From: Ophthalmolycus amberensis
Lineage: Eukaryota > Chordata > Actinopteri > Perciformes > Zoarcidae
NCBI GenBank assembly: GCA_024529925.1
Contig: JAFEUB010001801.1
Location: 186,001-250,000 of the forward strand
Length of the DNA stretch: 64,000 nt
Reading direction: 5' to 3'
Positions 10,831-22,345 of this stretch are shown here, one piece after another. A program made the translations under genes and the position numbers. Positions within the stretch are counted from its first letter, which is position 1. Each line of letters begins with the position of its first letter. The notes under the pieces are model-generated. The model was not told the origin of the DNA. It saw nothing but the letters and a program-made list of their open reading frames with translations, and did no database searches.

Positions 10831-13647
10831 AAAAAATGACCACTGTCATTATCATATACTGCATGGGTGATTAAAAGTCTCCAATTCAAAGTCTCCAATT
10901 CACTTGAAGTGTTTTAGGTCGAGTGAAATAAGTTTCCAGCATTGAATTTTGCACAGATCATCATAAAACAAAAGTCTGGCAAATGTTAGAGGGGCATTCA
11001 TTTTCATTTCCAGGCAAACAAGACCAAACCAACAACTGTTTCTTTGGACAAATGCCACTTCATGATCTGACCACACAGCTTACTGCCAACACTTCAGTGT
11101 ACAATCCTACAGTATAGGAATCGTTTGACTACTTCCCTTTTGGTGCAATAATGCAGCAGCAGTATGCATCCCAGTCTGCTGCAGGTGCTGCTGTAAGAAA
11201 GGGGACTGCACTGCTGAGGCACGATTAATACTTGCCCATCCTGATGAAGCCAAAGTAGCTCAGAGCCAACTGAAAGCTCTCTAAATCCATCCTCTGGGGA
11301 CCAGAACTATACCGCCCTGAACGTTTTTTCCTTCAAAAGCCACTGGCCTGCAGAGCACTTGAGCGACACAGAGGTTTGTGTTGGCCTCAGTAGCTGCACC
11401 GTCTCTGGCAACACTTTGCCCTGTATAAGATGTTAACATCGATCAGATGATGCACCTGCGTGTGGAACCTGCAGGGGATTACGCGGTACAGTATATATCA
11501 TAGTTAGAGGCAGTGTCTCCAAGGGGAATCTCATTACAAGTTCTCCACAAACAAAACAGGAAAAATGATAGAAAAGGAACAAGTAATTCACTTTCAGTCT
11601 CTACATTTGGCATCAAGGATGCTTTATCTTAATTTTTCTGTTGTACTGTTCCCATATTTTATGTTGGATTATCTGTTGTGTGTGTGTGTTTTTGAGCACT
11701 GGAGTTAAAATACCAGCACCTATTTATGAGGCAAATTCACTTTTGCTATTGAATTGATGAATGCCTGTATAGTGCCGGTATTATCCTTTTCCCACCACAT
11801 TGACAGTGCACACACATACAGCTATTCAATCAATGCTATTCCTCCGCTCATCTGACAGCTCTGTCTGGGTTCAGAAGCATGAGTAACAGTCTCCCACTGT
11901 GCTCCAAGGACTGGTTGACGTTCTGGATAGTATTCAGAGGATTTTCGGGGGAAAGAGTAACACTTGCTGGTGCAGAACTCGAGGCACGCCGAAATAAACA
12001 GTGTCAGTTCAAACAGCCAGCGCAATTGAGTATTCTGTCAGTCCAGGCTCAAGCTTTCGCATGAACTCAGCAACAGCGCAGATGCTCATGATTGTGTCTC
12101 TTTTGCGCGACAGATCGGCGTCAAATTATCAGAATAACGTGCAAACACAAACAATTTAACACCAATTATTACCCACAACGTGTTACATCATTCCTGCGGT
12201 GGCAGAAAAAGAGAAGAAATGCGAAACGCTTCCCCACTTGCATTTTTTTTTTTTCCCTGGAAACCTCGCCTCCACCTACCGTCACATTTCTCATGCATTT
12301 TTTAGAGTCGACTGTTCTCATGCCAGGATGCACTTGAAAAAGCCTATCTGGTCTTTGTGAAAGCCATCTGCATGTCTTTAAAGTCCTGTATTAGAAAGTG
12401 AAATGAGCACATGAATATCCCCGCAGATCATTTACCTGCATTGGATAGAAAATACGATTTTTATGGTGGAGTAGACATTACAGTGGGGCCCCAAAGTAGA
12501 ATGGATAGCCTCGGTCCAAAGCTTATTTAACACATGGTGTCATGCGGCTACACCATTTGTGCAGACGGGATAACTCATTTGGAAAATGAAAAGTCCCTCG
12601 GAGTGATGCGCGAGATCTAATCAGCCGCAGTATTGTGTGGTTTGTAGATTACTTCTTGTCAGGCCACTTTGCCGGGTGCAGAAGTGGTCGGTTAATGCGT
12701 CGGGCTGGATCGTCTGAAGGACTAAGTGTGGCTGTAAAGAGGTCTGAAATTTGTTTTGAAGGAACTCATCATTCCTGAGATATATTGTTCAATCTCCATC
12801 TTATCCATGCAAAAGCTTATAAGAAATACACAGATGATACTCACTGCTGTTCACCACCCAGGCTGCTCCATACCCTATAAAACCCCATCAAGCATACTTG
12901 TTGTTGCAGTTATGCGTATTGACCAAAGGATGGAGCCCAAAGACAGAGCTTCCCAGGCCTGCTGCTGGTCACTTCAAGGGATTCAGTCTGTGAGGTTCCC
13001 GCATGGAGGCTGAATAAAACATGACGCTTCCAGCAATAAAACAACACAGAGACTTCATTTCATCGCTGTCTGGTCGAAGATGCTTTTGATTGTTATCTTG
13101 TTTTCTTTCAGCATTCAACTATTTGCGAGGGCTTATCACTTAGAGCCAGGTGTTAGATTGTTTATTGAAAAATGGAGAGCTCCAAGGGTGTTTCCATTAA
13201 TATAGGTCAACGATGTATTAATAGAAGCAACAAGGAGAAACATCTCTGATAAATGCATTGGTCTCTGTCTTTGGTGACTCACCACATTTATATCTGGAGG
13301 CAGCAGTGTTTTCACGTGGCGCAGATCTTTCTGGAGCCGTCCGCCCACGCGCAGCTTCCATGTAAATACAGTTGTTTGTGATGAGCTACAGTTCCAGCTA
13401 AAGGTTGGAGGCACTGACCTCGCTCCGGCTCTAATTAATCAACAAAGCAGCGCAGCGTCCCACACCATTAACCTTACAGGAGTGAGAGGTTCATAAATTG
13501 CACAGGCCAGACCTGCGAGAGGAAGCTCAATGATTTTTCTGAGCTCAGTCTCTGCCGGAGTTTTCAGTTGAACGTCAGAACCGATCTTCAACACATCACA
13601 ACAGAGAGACAGCGCTGCAGTCCGCTTTCAGCAAGTCTCTCGTGCCG
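10831..13647. other. Intergenic DNA, no gene recognised
   Basis: No exon or RNA gene seen. Contains a short GT run near 11,680 and a T homopolymer near 12,245. The rest looks single copy. Confidence 0.45.
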
Positions 13648-13975
13648 TTTTGTGCGGTGTGTAGGATTCGGTGACGTCTGGCGGTGAGGTTACAGTTTAG
13701 AACCAACTGAAACTTCTCCAGTCGTGTAGGAGAACCACGGTGGCCGACGGGAAAAAGAGAGAGCGCGTTTGGCCTTATCTAGATCCATTGTGTGAGGACC
13801 GGCTCTGTGAGGAGGACCCTCTCCATATAGTAGATACAAATGGCTCATTATAAGGTAACAAATACACAACAATTCTTTTTTTCAAGTGATTATACACTAA
13901 AGAAAATATGCTTATTACAATCATCTTTCTGCAAAAAGAGCTCTCTGAATGCTAGACACTGTTCCTTCAATTTGA
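13648..13975. repeat. Near-complete teleost MITE-like element
   Basis: Left part has GTGTGTAGGATT, a TCTGGCGGTGAGGTTACAG block and GTAGGAGAACCACGGTGGCC. Right part has AAATGGCTCATTATAAGGTA, AGTGATTATACACTAA and AATGCTAGACACTGTTCCTT. These blocks, in this order, are a high-copy percomorph repeat. Outer ends are inverted: reverse-complemented right end AACAGTGTCTAGC against left GTGCGGTGTGTAGG. Non-coding and diverged. Confidence 0.7.
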
Positions 13976-14940
13976 AAATATATTCACCTGAAAAATGCTG
14001 GCATTGAAAGCCCAAAAAGACATTTTGGTGGTTATCTTATCTTACAATAGCTGTATGGCCACTACGGTATGATTAAGGGTAAGAAAAGATTGTGTTTAAT
14101 AAAAAATACATTCAGCAGCACAATTGCCTGTCTGTGACAGGAATCGAATTCCAGCCAGCCAGAAATTCTGACATGCTACATGTACACACTTACTCCATCG
14201 TGCACACCCTTCCTTTCCTCTTTGCATCATTGAGGCCACACTACTCCCTGCTTTGGCTCTTCACTATGGCATTGGTCGTAAATTGTATGGCATCGGTCGT
14301 TAAATGTCCAAAATGAGCTTAATACGTTTTTAGATTCTGGGCTGAGAGGGGACAGCTTTCTTTTCTCTTTTTCCAAACATGTTGAACCAATACAGTAAGT
14401 ATTCTTACACCAATCTGAAAGGTCTTACCCAAAGTTCCCACGAAAGACGAGACGTCATTGCCATGTAAGAGCAATTGAAGCGCCCATCCGCTCAATCGAC
14501 ATCAACTCCTACAGCGTACGAGCCCCCTGTGTCCTTTTCCATCCCTCGATGTGTGTCAGACGCTCTTGTCTTGGAGGATTGATAGCGTTGTACATGTGTC
14601 AGCGTACTGTTTTGAGAGACAGACAAATGATGGAGGTGTAAAATGCTACAGAATCTCAAAAACAATAGCTGGGATTGCCCTTAAGAGAGATTGTTGCGAT
14701 GGGCGGTTGGGTGTCCTGTCTACTACCAACACTCAGTAAGTGGTTTCTTCTCCATGACAATCTTTCCCTGATCTTAAAAAAAGTGTTCTATTTTTGGGCC
14801 ATGAACACGATCTAATTCCAAGTAATTTGTTGTACCGTTGTTCAACTGAGTGCGAGTCATTTTGGAACAGGTGAGTTTATTTTATTGAATCACATTCTTT
14901 ATCGTGGATAATTTGACTCTGTTGTAATTAGATGCACATA
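13976..14940. other. Intergenic DNA, nothing recognised
   Basis: No coding or repeat identity seen; moderately AT-rich. Confidence 0.4.
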
Positions 14941-15187
14941 GAGCTGCAACGATTAGTTCATTATCTGATTGTCATTTTTTGAGCAGAAATGCCAAAAGTA
15001 TTGCTCTTCCTCTCTTAAACGAAGGATTCAGGCTTTATTTAATCTAATTGGAAATTGATAATCTTTTGGTTTTTGACTGAGGGTCAGAAAACGGCCTTTT
15101 CAAAAGGTCTTTTACAGAATATACAAATAGGTCTAAACGAGTAATAATTGGCTGATAAATCATTAATAAATAATTGTTAGTTGTAGC
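14941..15187. repeat. MITE-like repeat with GCTGCAAC-type termini
   Basis: Begins AGAGCTGCAACGATTAGTTC and ends with ATAATTGTTAGTTGTAGCTA, which reverse-complemented reads TAGCTACAACTAACAATTAT. The inverted ends match the abundant fish repeat that starts GCTGCAACTAACGATTA. Directly abuts the next element. Confidence 0.65.
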
Positions 15188-15532
15188 TAGGGTTGCTTCG
15201 ATACCGGTATTGATGATAACAGTGATATTTAAAAGATGAAATATTGGAAATACATACCAATATTATAATATCTTGTAGTTAATCCAGTGTCTCTTAAATA
15301 TGTTTTAATACACAGTTATGGTTACAGACTCTCTCTCCACTTCTCTACACTCATGTTTTGTGTGTAATTAATTGGCTTAAAGAGACAAACGTACAATAAA
15401 TAAAGATAAAGTTGAATCTGAGTGATGGCATTATTATTATCTTTTATGTCCTACAGATATTGCGATAATATTGTTATCTTGAATTCTTTTGGCCAAGATA
15501 ATCGAGGAGTGAGAATCTGATATGACAGCCCT
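15188..15532. repeat. hAT-like non-autonomous element
   Basis: Left end AGGGTTGCTTCGATACCGG and reverse-complemented right end AGGGCTGTCATATCAG form imperfect terminal inverted repeats. Interior blocks (AGTTAATCCAGTGTCTCTTA, ATTAATTGGCTTAAAGAGAC, AGATATTGCGATAATATT) match a common fish repeat from memory. No transposase. Confidence 0.6.
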
Positions 15533-18500
15533 GGTTGCTTTTCAAACCTGCGAGCTGCCATTGAGCAGCTCCACCAGTGGAGTTTGAGGCCCATTGTCTT
15601 CCTCTTCAGCACCTGGGCAGCACTTATGGTAAAATGGTAGACAATTTTACTTTGCACTCTGCTTCTGATTGAAACCGTAGCCCTTCCAGTCACAAGACGA
15701 CTTTTCAAAAGGTCAGAGAATCTCTGGGAGAAATAACCATCTGCTTTACCGTTGTCTTGTGTACTCTGTTTGGGGATGCGGAGAAAGAGAAAACACGACA
15801 TGCCATGTGCAGAACAGAGAAAGGTCCACTGTCAAGAGGAAAAAAAAAATCAGTGAAGCATTAGCTCGTGCTCTATTTCACTGTCTGATAATGAGAAAAC
15901 CCAGTTTTCCATCTTTGGCAGTGGGTGCTTATCTGTAGCAGCGTAGTCGTTGCTGATTTGAATTTGCTTTATGGAAACACTGTTTATGAATCAAGCAGTC
16001 ATGTTGTATATCAAAATGTGGGAGCAGATGGTTATTTCTGCTGGAGAGTCTCACAAATAAATCTAACGACAAATGCTAAAAGTAATAATGTAACATGGAT
16101 ATAATGGGAAAAATTTGATATTTTGTAATTTCAAGCTGATGCTTTTTCTTCATTAACTTCCTGTCATTTTGGTTTTAATCTATAATAGAAGTCAATGCTT
16201 GTGCAGCAGACCTGAATCAAGCTCAATTTCCAAACATTGAAAATTCATTGTCCGACTCTCACAGTCTCCTCTGGTTGGGTAAAGCAGGTGGAAACAAACC
16301 ACCACCACTCACCAGTGGCTTAGTCAGGAATTATGTTGTGGTCTGGCAGAGAGAAATAATCCCGTACAGTCACACACCTGCGGAAGCACATCCACACCGA
16401 CTGGGGGGGATTTATTAGTATGTATAAGCAAATTATTTGACAATACAATTCTCTAGCTTCTGTTTCCGGGAAAGCTTGAGTGATACCGCTGATGATCTGA
16501 TGTCAGGTTTCCTCTGACTCCGCTGAGCAGAGTGATATCACTGAACAGTTTGTCATGTATGTTGACCGGGGGCTGTAGGACGCCATTTATCTTGGGAAAT
16601 ATGTCACCGGGGCTTCATTTCACCTCATTTCATCCAGTAGGCTACTTCATGCCGGAAAGTTGATTTGGAGCTAAGTTAGCATCTTGACAAACATCTAAAA
16701 TAAATGGTTATTAATTCATTCAGATTTGACCCTTTGTATGTTTGAAGCATGAAGCATGCCACTCACAAAACCATGACACATTTGTTGGCTTATTGCTATG
16801 GACATGATGACTTCGGAGTATGAAAACAAACATGTAGCAGTCGTCCACGGAGGAGCCCTGTACCCTGTACTCATGGCTCGTCCCAGCATGTTGGCGACGC
16901 CGTCGGCGAGATGAGATAATGTCTCGTGGTCTCCTGCTCATGCCGCTGGGTTGCGGGTTTCATCTGCGGTTGAATGCCACGTAATGTGACCGGAGGTAAC
17001 ACCCTGGCACTAATTTGCTCTGCCCTTGGGGGAAATACCATTTCCTGTCCATCTGTTGCACACTCAGTTGTAGCATATCGTGTAGTTAACAAATTACAGA
17101 TACTGTCTCATCGGCTGACCGTTGTGATAAATCAAGTGTTGCTCTCCATTTATTGAGTGCGTCTTGGCATGTAGCAATTATTCCAGTGTAACAAAACCTC
17201 TCAAAGTGATACTTTGAATTAAGTCTGAGCAAGTGAGCTCATTCTCTGAGCGAGCAAAGGGGGCCTGTGGTAACAGGTAAGCACGTGAATAAATGGATGT
17301 CACTTTAATAAATGTATCAGACTGGGAAATCAATTAGAATTGATCCCTCATTTATGAAAGTTGGCAGGGACATTTATTAGGCTTCTGAGGGTTTGCTGTT
17401 TGATTAAATGAGCTGAACGGCTGCATCTGGTTGTTCTCAACAAGCACAACAAGGCTTAGTTTTGTAACGTGCTTTAATGGTGTGTCACAGTATACTTGTG
17501 TCTTGTCAGTTTCTTGTCAGGCGGTGTCTCCACGCAGGGTGCAAATCCGTGTTGTTACTTTTCACCTTTTGATGCGCGATCCTGTGGCGTTAACACATTG
17601 TTTCAGATAATTGTGCGAACAATATACACAAAGGAATTGCTTGTTAAAAATGATAAGCATAAGCGCTCACACATTGTGTACATTTTGGATCACGAACAGA
17701 TGTAACCTCTTGTTGTTTGTTTGCGACGTCGTAGCCCGAAGCTGTTTTTTTGTGACTCCTTCTGTGCTGCAGCTACTGCGCTGTGGCTTGTTCATGCCAC
17801 TTGGGTGGCATTTTGGATATGCGAGTCAGCAGCCTTTAGTCAGCTCAGTCAGTCGGAAGTAACATATTAGTAAGCCAGTCATGGGCGAGTGGGTGGAAGC
17901 ATTGTCTAGTTGAGGCAACGTAAAAACCTCAGACTGGATCAAATTCATTTTCTGTGCTTAAGATTTAAAAATGAATATAATCAAGAAAAGCAATGAATTC
18001 GCTTTTAGTGGCATTAGATTGTATTTGAGTCTCTCTCTCTCTCTTTCCCTGTCTCTCCACCTCTCTCTCTCTCTCTCCACCTCTCTCTCTCCACAATTCA
18101 ATTTCAGTAATCACATTTATTTTCACCATAGACAATGCTGTTTCTGCCAGAAGCCAACGCCGGGACCTTTCATCAACATCCTGACACAATCACAAGTCAG
18201 ATGTCTAATTGACATTTGGCCACATGCCACTGGGCCAATTAAAGATTTAAATCCGTTTGGATGGCAAACACAAATCAATAGTTCTTCTCTTTAGACACTT
18301 TAGTGGAGTCATCAGTTGGAAAGTTTAGCACACAAGTTTGTTGGAGAGGCCTGCAATCTACCGCACAGGCTCGCTCTTTTTCAATGTGGCTTCAGTGACG
18401 AGCGGGCGAATTTATTTCCACTACCTTTCACTTTAATTGTCGGCGAATGTCCTGCGATGACAACATCTCTGTAATTATGGCATCACTGGCTGTGATGTGA

Positions 18501-21500
18501 GAAATGTCAGATGCACATTCGCGTAAATGAAAGTAATGAATTTAGGTGGCAGTGTTCTTTCAATGGTTCATGCACCGCTCATTCATTCACTTTCTCTTTC
18601 AACCACAGTTTAATTTCATGACATTATAATTGTTCGGGCAAAAAGGGATACGGACAAGGAAATGTAACATTTGCATACAAGTGCAAACATTTTCATCACA
18701 CGCGTTCCTCACATGCAGTAGATCGCTTACCTTACACAGCAGTTGGATTTCATCAAAAACACAAGATCATGAAAGAATAATCGGACTTCAAGTATTGTGT
18801 TTGTGTCCTGTAAGCCAGTGCACGGACCAATCAGCGCCCTGTGAGGAGCTGCTGGCCGCTATGGCCGTGGCTTAGGTGAGTGCGAGACGGCACAGAGAGG
18901 CGACGGTTAGTTCTAAACAACAAAGGTTAGCGTAGATGCTGAAATGGCATCAGTTACATCAGAACTGGAGAGGATAGATGTAAAGAAGAGCAAAGAACAT
19001 TTAAGTTAAGTCTTTTCTCATTGGAAGAGATGTTTTCACTCTTCTCCCGACTGGCGTTGATTGAAAGCTGGTTTGTACAAACATTTTTGTGCATTGCACT
19101 TGAGAAACGTTCTTTTTTATCGTTTTATCCAAATTGCACCCGCCTGTCCTAGACCCGCAGCGCTCGGTTCAGACAGGTAGAAGAAGGCAGAGTTGCGTCT
19201 AGAACGGCTCTCTGGAAAAGAACCGAGCCACAAGATCCTCTTGCCCCTCTTCTCTTGCTCCCTTCAAAGTAAGTCCCATCTCTGGTCCGAACAGGTCCGC
19301 ACGATCACAACAAAGTGGTAGTGCACAGGCAGAGTGTACGCGCACACCCTCTGATGACAAAATGTACATCCAGCAGACCCTTGCGTACTCGAGGACATTC
19401 AAAGTATGTCCTCGGCTACAGTTTGCCAAGCCTGAAATTATTCCATGCTGCCGTGCAGAACTTTGCTACCTGGTAATTTCATGTCGGGATGTGTCCAGGA
19501 GTTAGTACCACAGCTGATGGATTTCATATCGTAGCCCTCTCGCCTGGGAATGGTCTCACTTCAGCTGTTTGCCCTTTGAGAGCAGACTGGCCTTTTTATT
19601 TGTTCTCTGCACTGCATTTTGAGCAACGACGATGTGAGTGGGATCAGTGCGACCTGAGCAACAGTGGCTATCGCATTGATTCGGATCATAGCGTGGTTGT
19701 GCCTCGTACAAAATTGGGTGTTTGCACCAAAATAACAGAGTACTGTAATATGTTTGTACTTCAACACCCCTAGCAGAGAACTGTAGCCTGTAATGCCTGA
19801 ATACCACTGGAAATAGGAAAGGTACGAAGAGAAAAAGTGGATTTCTAAGTATAAATACAAGGCTAATCGATGCTTGAAATCTTTCATAGAAATGCATTTT
19901 TAACTTCGGAGGTGGACAAACTGCCTTTTTACTCTATTATGCGCCACTTCCTTTTGAGCCTTGAGAGTAAATTATTCTTGCGGGAGCAATTCTTTAAAAG
20001 ATGACAGAAAAGAAAAAATAAAGTCTATCTTAGCGTTGTGTTTTTCATCATTATGTCCATGACCTCATAATAGAGTTTGGGGGTGCTTTGTTGTATGCTG
20101 TGATTTAGCAGCATCTAATGTGTCGGTGTTTCATTGTCTCAAATAAATATTCCCTTATTCCCCGAACCGGCGCACGGTATTCTTGCAGTCGCTCTAAACA
20201 ATCTTTGCCATTTCAGTCTCTAATGAGCAACTCTGCTGCTGTTTAAGCCTGATGGCATCACAGGTTTGAGTCAGGCAGCAGTTCTCTGGTCTCCTTCTTG
20301 TGGGAGCGAGAGCGCTCATGATTGCAATTAATCTCTGGACTGTTTTTCGGCAAAGTGAATAGCAGCAAAGATTTAGAAATCGACTCAAGTCCCCCTCCAC
20401 TGGCTGCCGAGACTTTGTTTGAAATAAACTTCCTGTGTGACACGTCGAGATGACGGCACGCCGTGAATAGAGTGAAGCAGATCTTAACGGCTCAAACGCT
20501 GTGGGTACAAACAGCAAAAATGTTCGAGTTGATTGTCAGGACTTCAACCTCAGCTTCGCTTTATCAGCCGGAATCTGAAGCGATAAGAGTGCAGAGCAAG
20601 GAAATTATGAAATGTGTCACTGTTTAACTACTTTCTGAGTTCACAAAAGTGGCTTCATGTCATTTGGACTTTACCCTCTAAAAGTTTTAGAGAATACCAC
20701 AAGATGGCAAAAGAGTAATTACGGTGCTGCACAAAACCTTTGCTCTGATAAATGACATTCACATCTTTCACAGGCTGTAGCTCACCCGAGATAACACGTG
20801 CTGTTGGAGGCTTCGAAGAACATAGCTCTTTGAATTATCTGTGACTGGTATTTCAAGGGTTCCTATACTTTTATTTGTCAAAGACGTCCAAGTAGAAACA
20901 CTTTAGATTAAGATACCCGATTGTCTTTTGCCGTGAACTAGGAAGAACCAGTCAAAGTCACAGAGAAGACATTATTGAATGCACCTGAACTTTTATCTGT
21001 TGTCTTCAGTGTTCCGGTTTCAAATCGTGCAGCTCTTATTCAGGCTTTAGATGAGACAATCCCACTTCACTTCCCAGTTCTTGTCTATGTCCTTTTAAGT
21101 GTCATTAGCCTCCTTGTTACAACCCTAACTACCACTGCCTGTATAGTTGTAAAGCCAGGACAGTCATGTAATTGTTCTTCGTTTCTTTCACAAACTTCTT
21201 GCACTTGCTGTTACGAGTGACACAGCCGTGTGCCACATTTAACGGCGTGCTGTTCAAACCATAATTACAAGCAGCCGAGCTCATGTGAGCCTTCAGATGT
21301 GAAGTTCTAAATCGGGAAGCAATGTACGAACAATAGAAATGTCGACAACCCGCTGGCGAAATGGCTGCAAAGCCACCTCCACGAACAGTTGTAGCGAAAT
21401 AGCACGCTGTTACCATCGATTCAACACATTCAAAAGGAGCTACGCTTTGTTTGTTCATATTTGGCTTGTCAACACAAAAGTAGCTAATTTAGGCTTTTTG

Positions 21501-21812
21501 AATATGTCAGTACAATGCTAGCAGTGGAGGAGATCATACTAAGAAAATGTGTGAACACTCAGAATAACTTGAGGTTTTCCTGTTCTTGCATGAATGCGGC
21601 ATGCAAACTCGGTCTGGGCTGCTTCTGGTCATTATAATTTGTCTGTGGAGTCATATTTGGTCTGATTTTTTAATAGTTCAGTTCATAGAATATCAGAAAA
21701 TGGACAAATGTTAGTTGCTAAGTCTGAAAGAATTAAAATTGTCAATGAAGGAAAAGTCAATGAATCAGTTCACAAATTGATTATTTCAAATTGACAAAAT
21801 TGCCATAATATT
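15533..21812. other. Long intergenic stretch, candidate regulatory DNA
   Basis: No exon recognised in over 6 kb. Simple repeat: a CT-rich tract at 18,029-18,092. Stretches such as 18,320-18,560 have even composition, no repeat look and homeodomain-like TTTAATTG/GTAATTA cores, as seen in vertebrate conserved non-coding elements; conservation cannot be judged here. Confidence 0.4.
18029..18092. repeat. (CT)n imperfect microsatellite
   Basis: CT runs interrupted by short CCAC/TTCCCTG breaks. Confidence 0.9.
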
Positions 21813-22345
21813 GTCAGAATCAGAATCAGAGTCAGAACCGTTTATTGCCATTGTATGTTGAACATACAAGGAATTTGACATGACGGGAGGTGCATAACAT
21901 TTAACAACAATCAACAGTGCAAAGTAGAAACAAATTAAATTTACAGAAAATATAAGATAAAGTAAAATATAAAATAAAGTGGAATATAAGATAAAGTGAA
22001 ATATAAAATAAAGTGCACAAACGAACAGGTAACAGGACTATGTGAGAGGGGTCGCCCACAATCCTTCTTGCTCGCCTCAGGGTTCTTAAAGTGAACAAGT
22101 CCTGGAGGGACGGCAGATTGCAGCCAATCACCCTCTCAGCAGAGCGAATGATGCGCTGCAGTCTGCCCTTGTCATTGGCGGTGGCTGCAGCGTACCAGAC
22201 CGTGATGGAGGAGCAGAGGATGGACTCGATGATGGCTCCGTAGAAATGCACCAACATTGTCTTTGGCAGGTTGAATTTCTTCAGCTGCCTCAAGAAGTAC
22301 ATCCTCTGCTGAGCCTTCTTGGTGATGGAGCTGATGTTGCGAATA
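21813..22345 (-). mobile_element. 5'-truncated non-LTR retrotransposon (LINE, L2/CR1-like), 3' end
   Basis: Minus-strand translation from about 22,345 downwards gives the C-terminal region of a LINE reverse transcriptase: KKAQQRMYFLRQLKKFNL, then HFYGAIIESILCSSITVWY, then RLQRIIRSAERVIG and DLFTLRTLRRARRI. This is the end of the RT domain and its downstream conserved block. The frame then loses the usual HP.H..F.LLPSGRRYR ending and passes into a 3' UTR, finishing in a 3' tail of ATTCTG/TTCTGA repeats (plus 21,813-21,838). Endonuclease and catalytic RT motifs are absent, so this is a dead truncated insertion. Clade is from memory. Confidence 0.85.
21947..22014. repeat. 17-bp minisatellite, four copies, in the LINE 3' UTR
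   Basis: Four adjacent 17-bp units of the form RRAATATAARATAAAGT at 21947, 21964, 21981 and 21998. Copies 1 and 3 carry G, copies 2 and 4 carry A, at the variable position, implying duplication as a 34-bp pair. Confidence 0.85.

Noticed and set aside
21947..22014. CRISPR array
   Set aside because: Four short repeats without spacers in a vertebrate LINE 3' UTR; a minisatellite.
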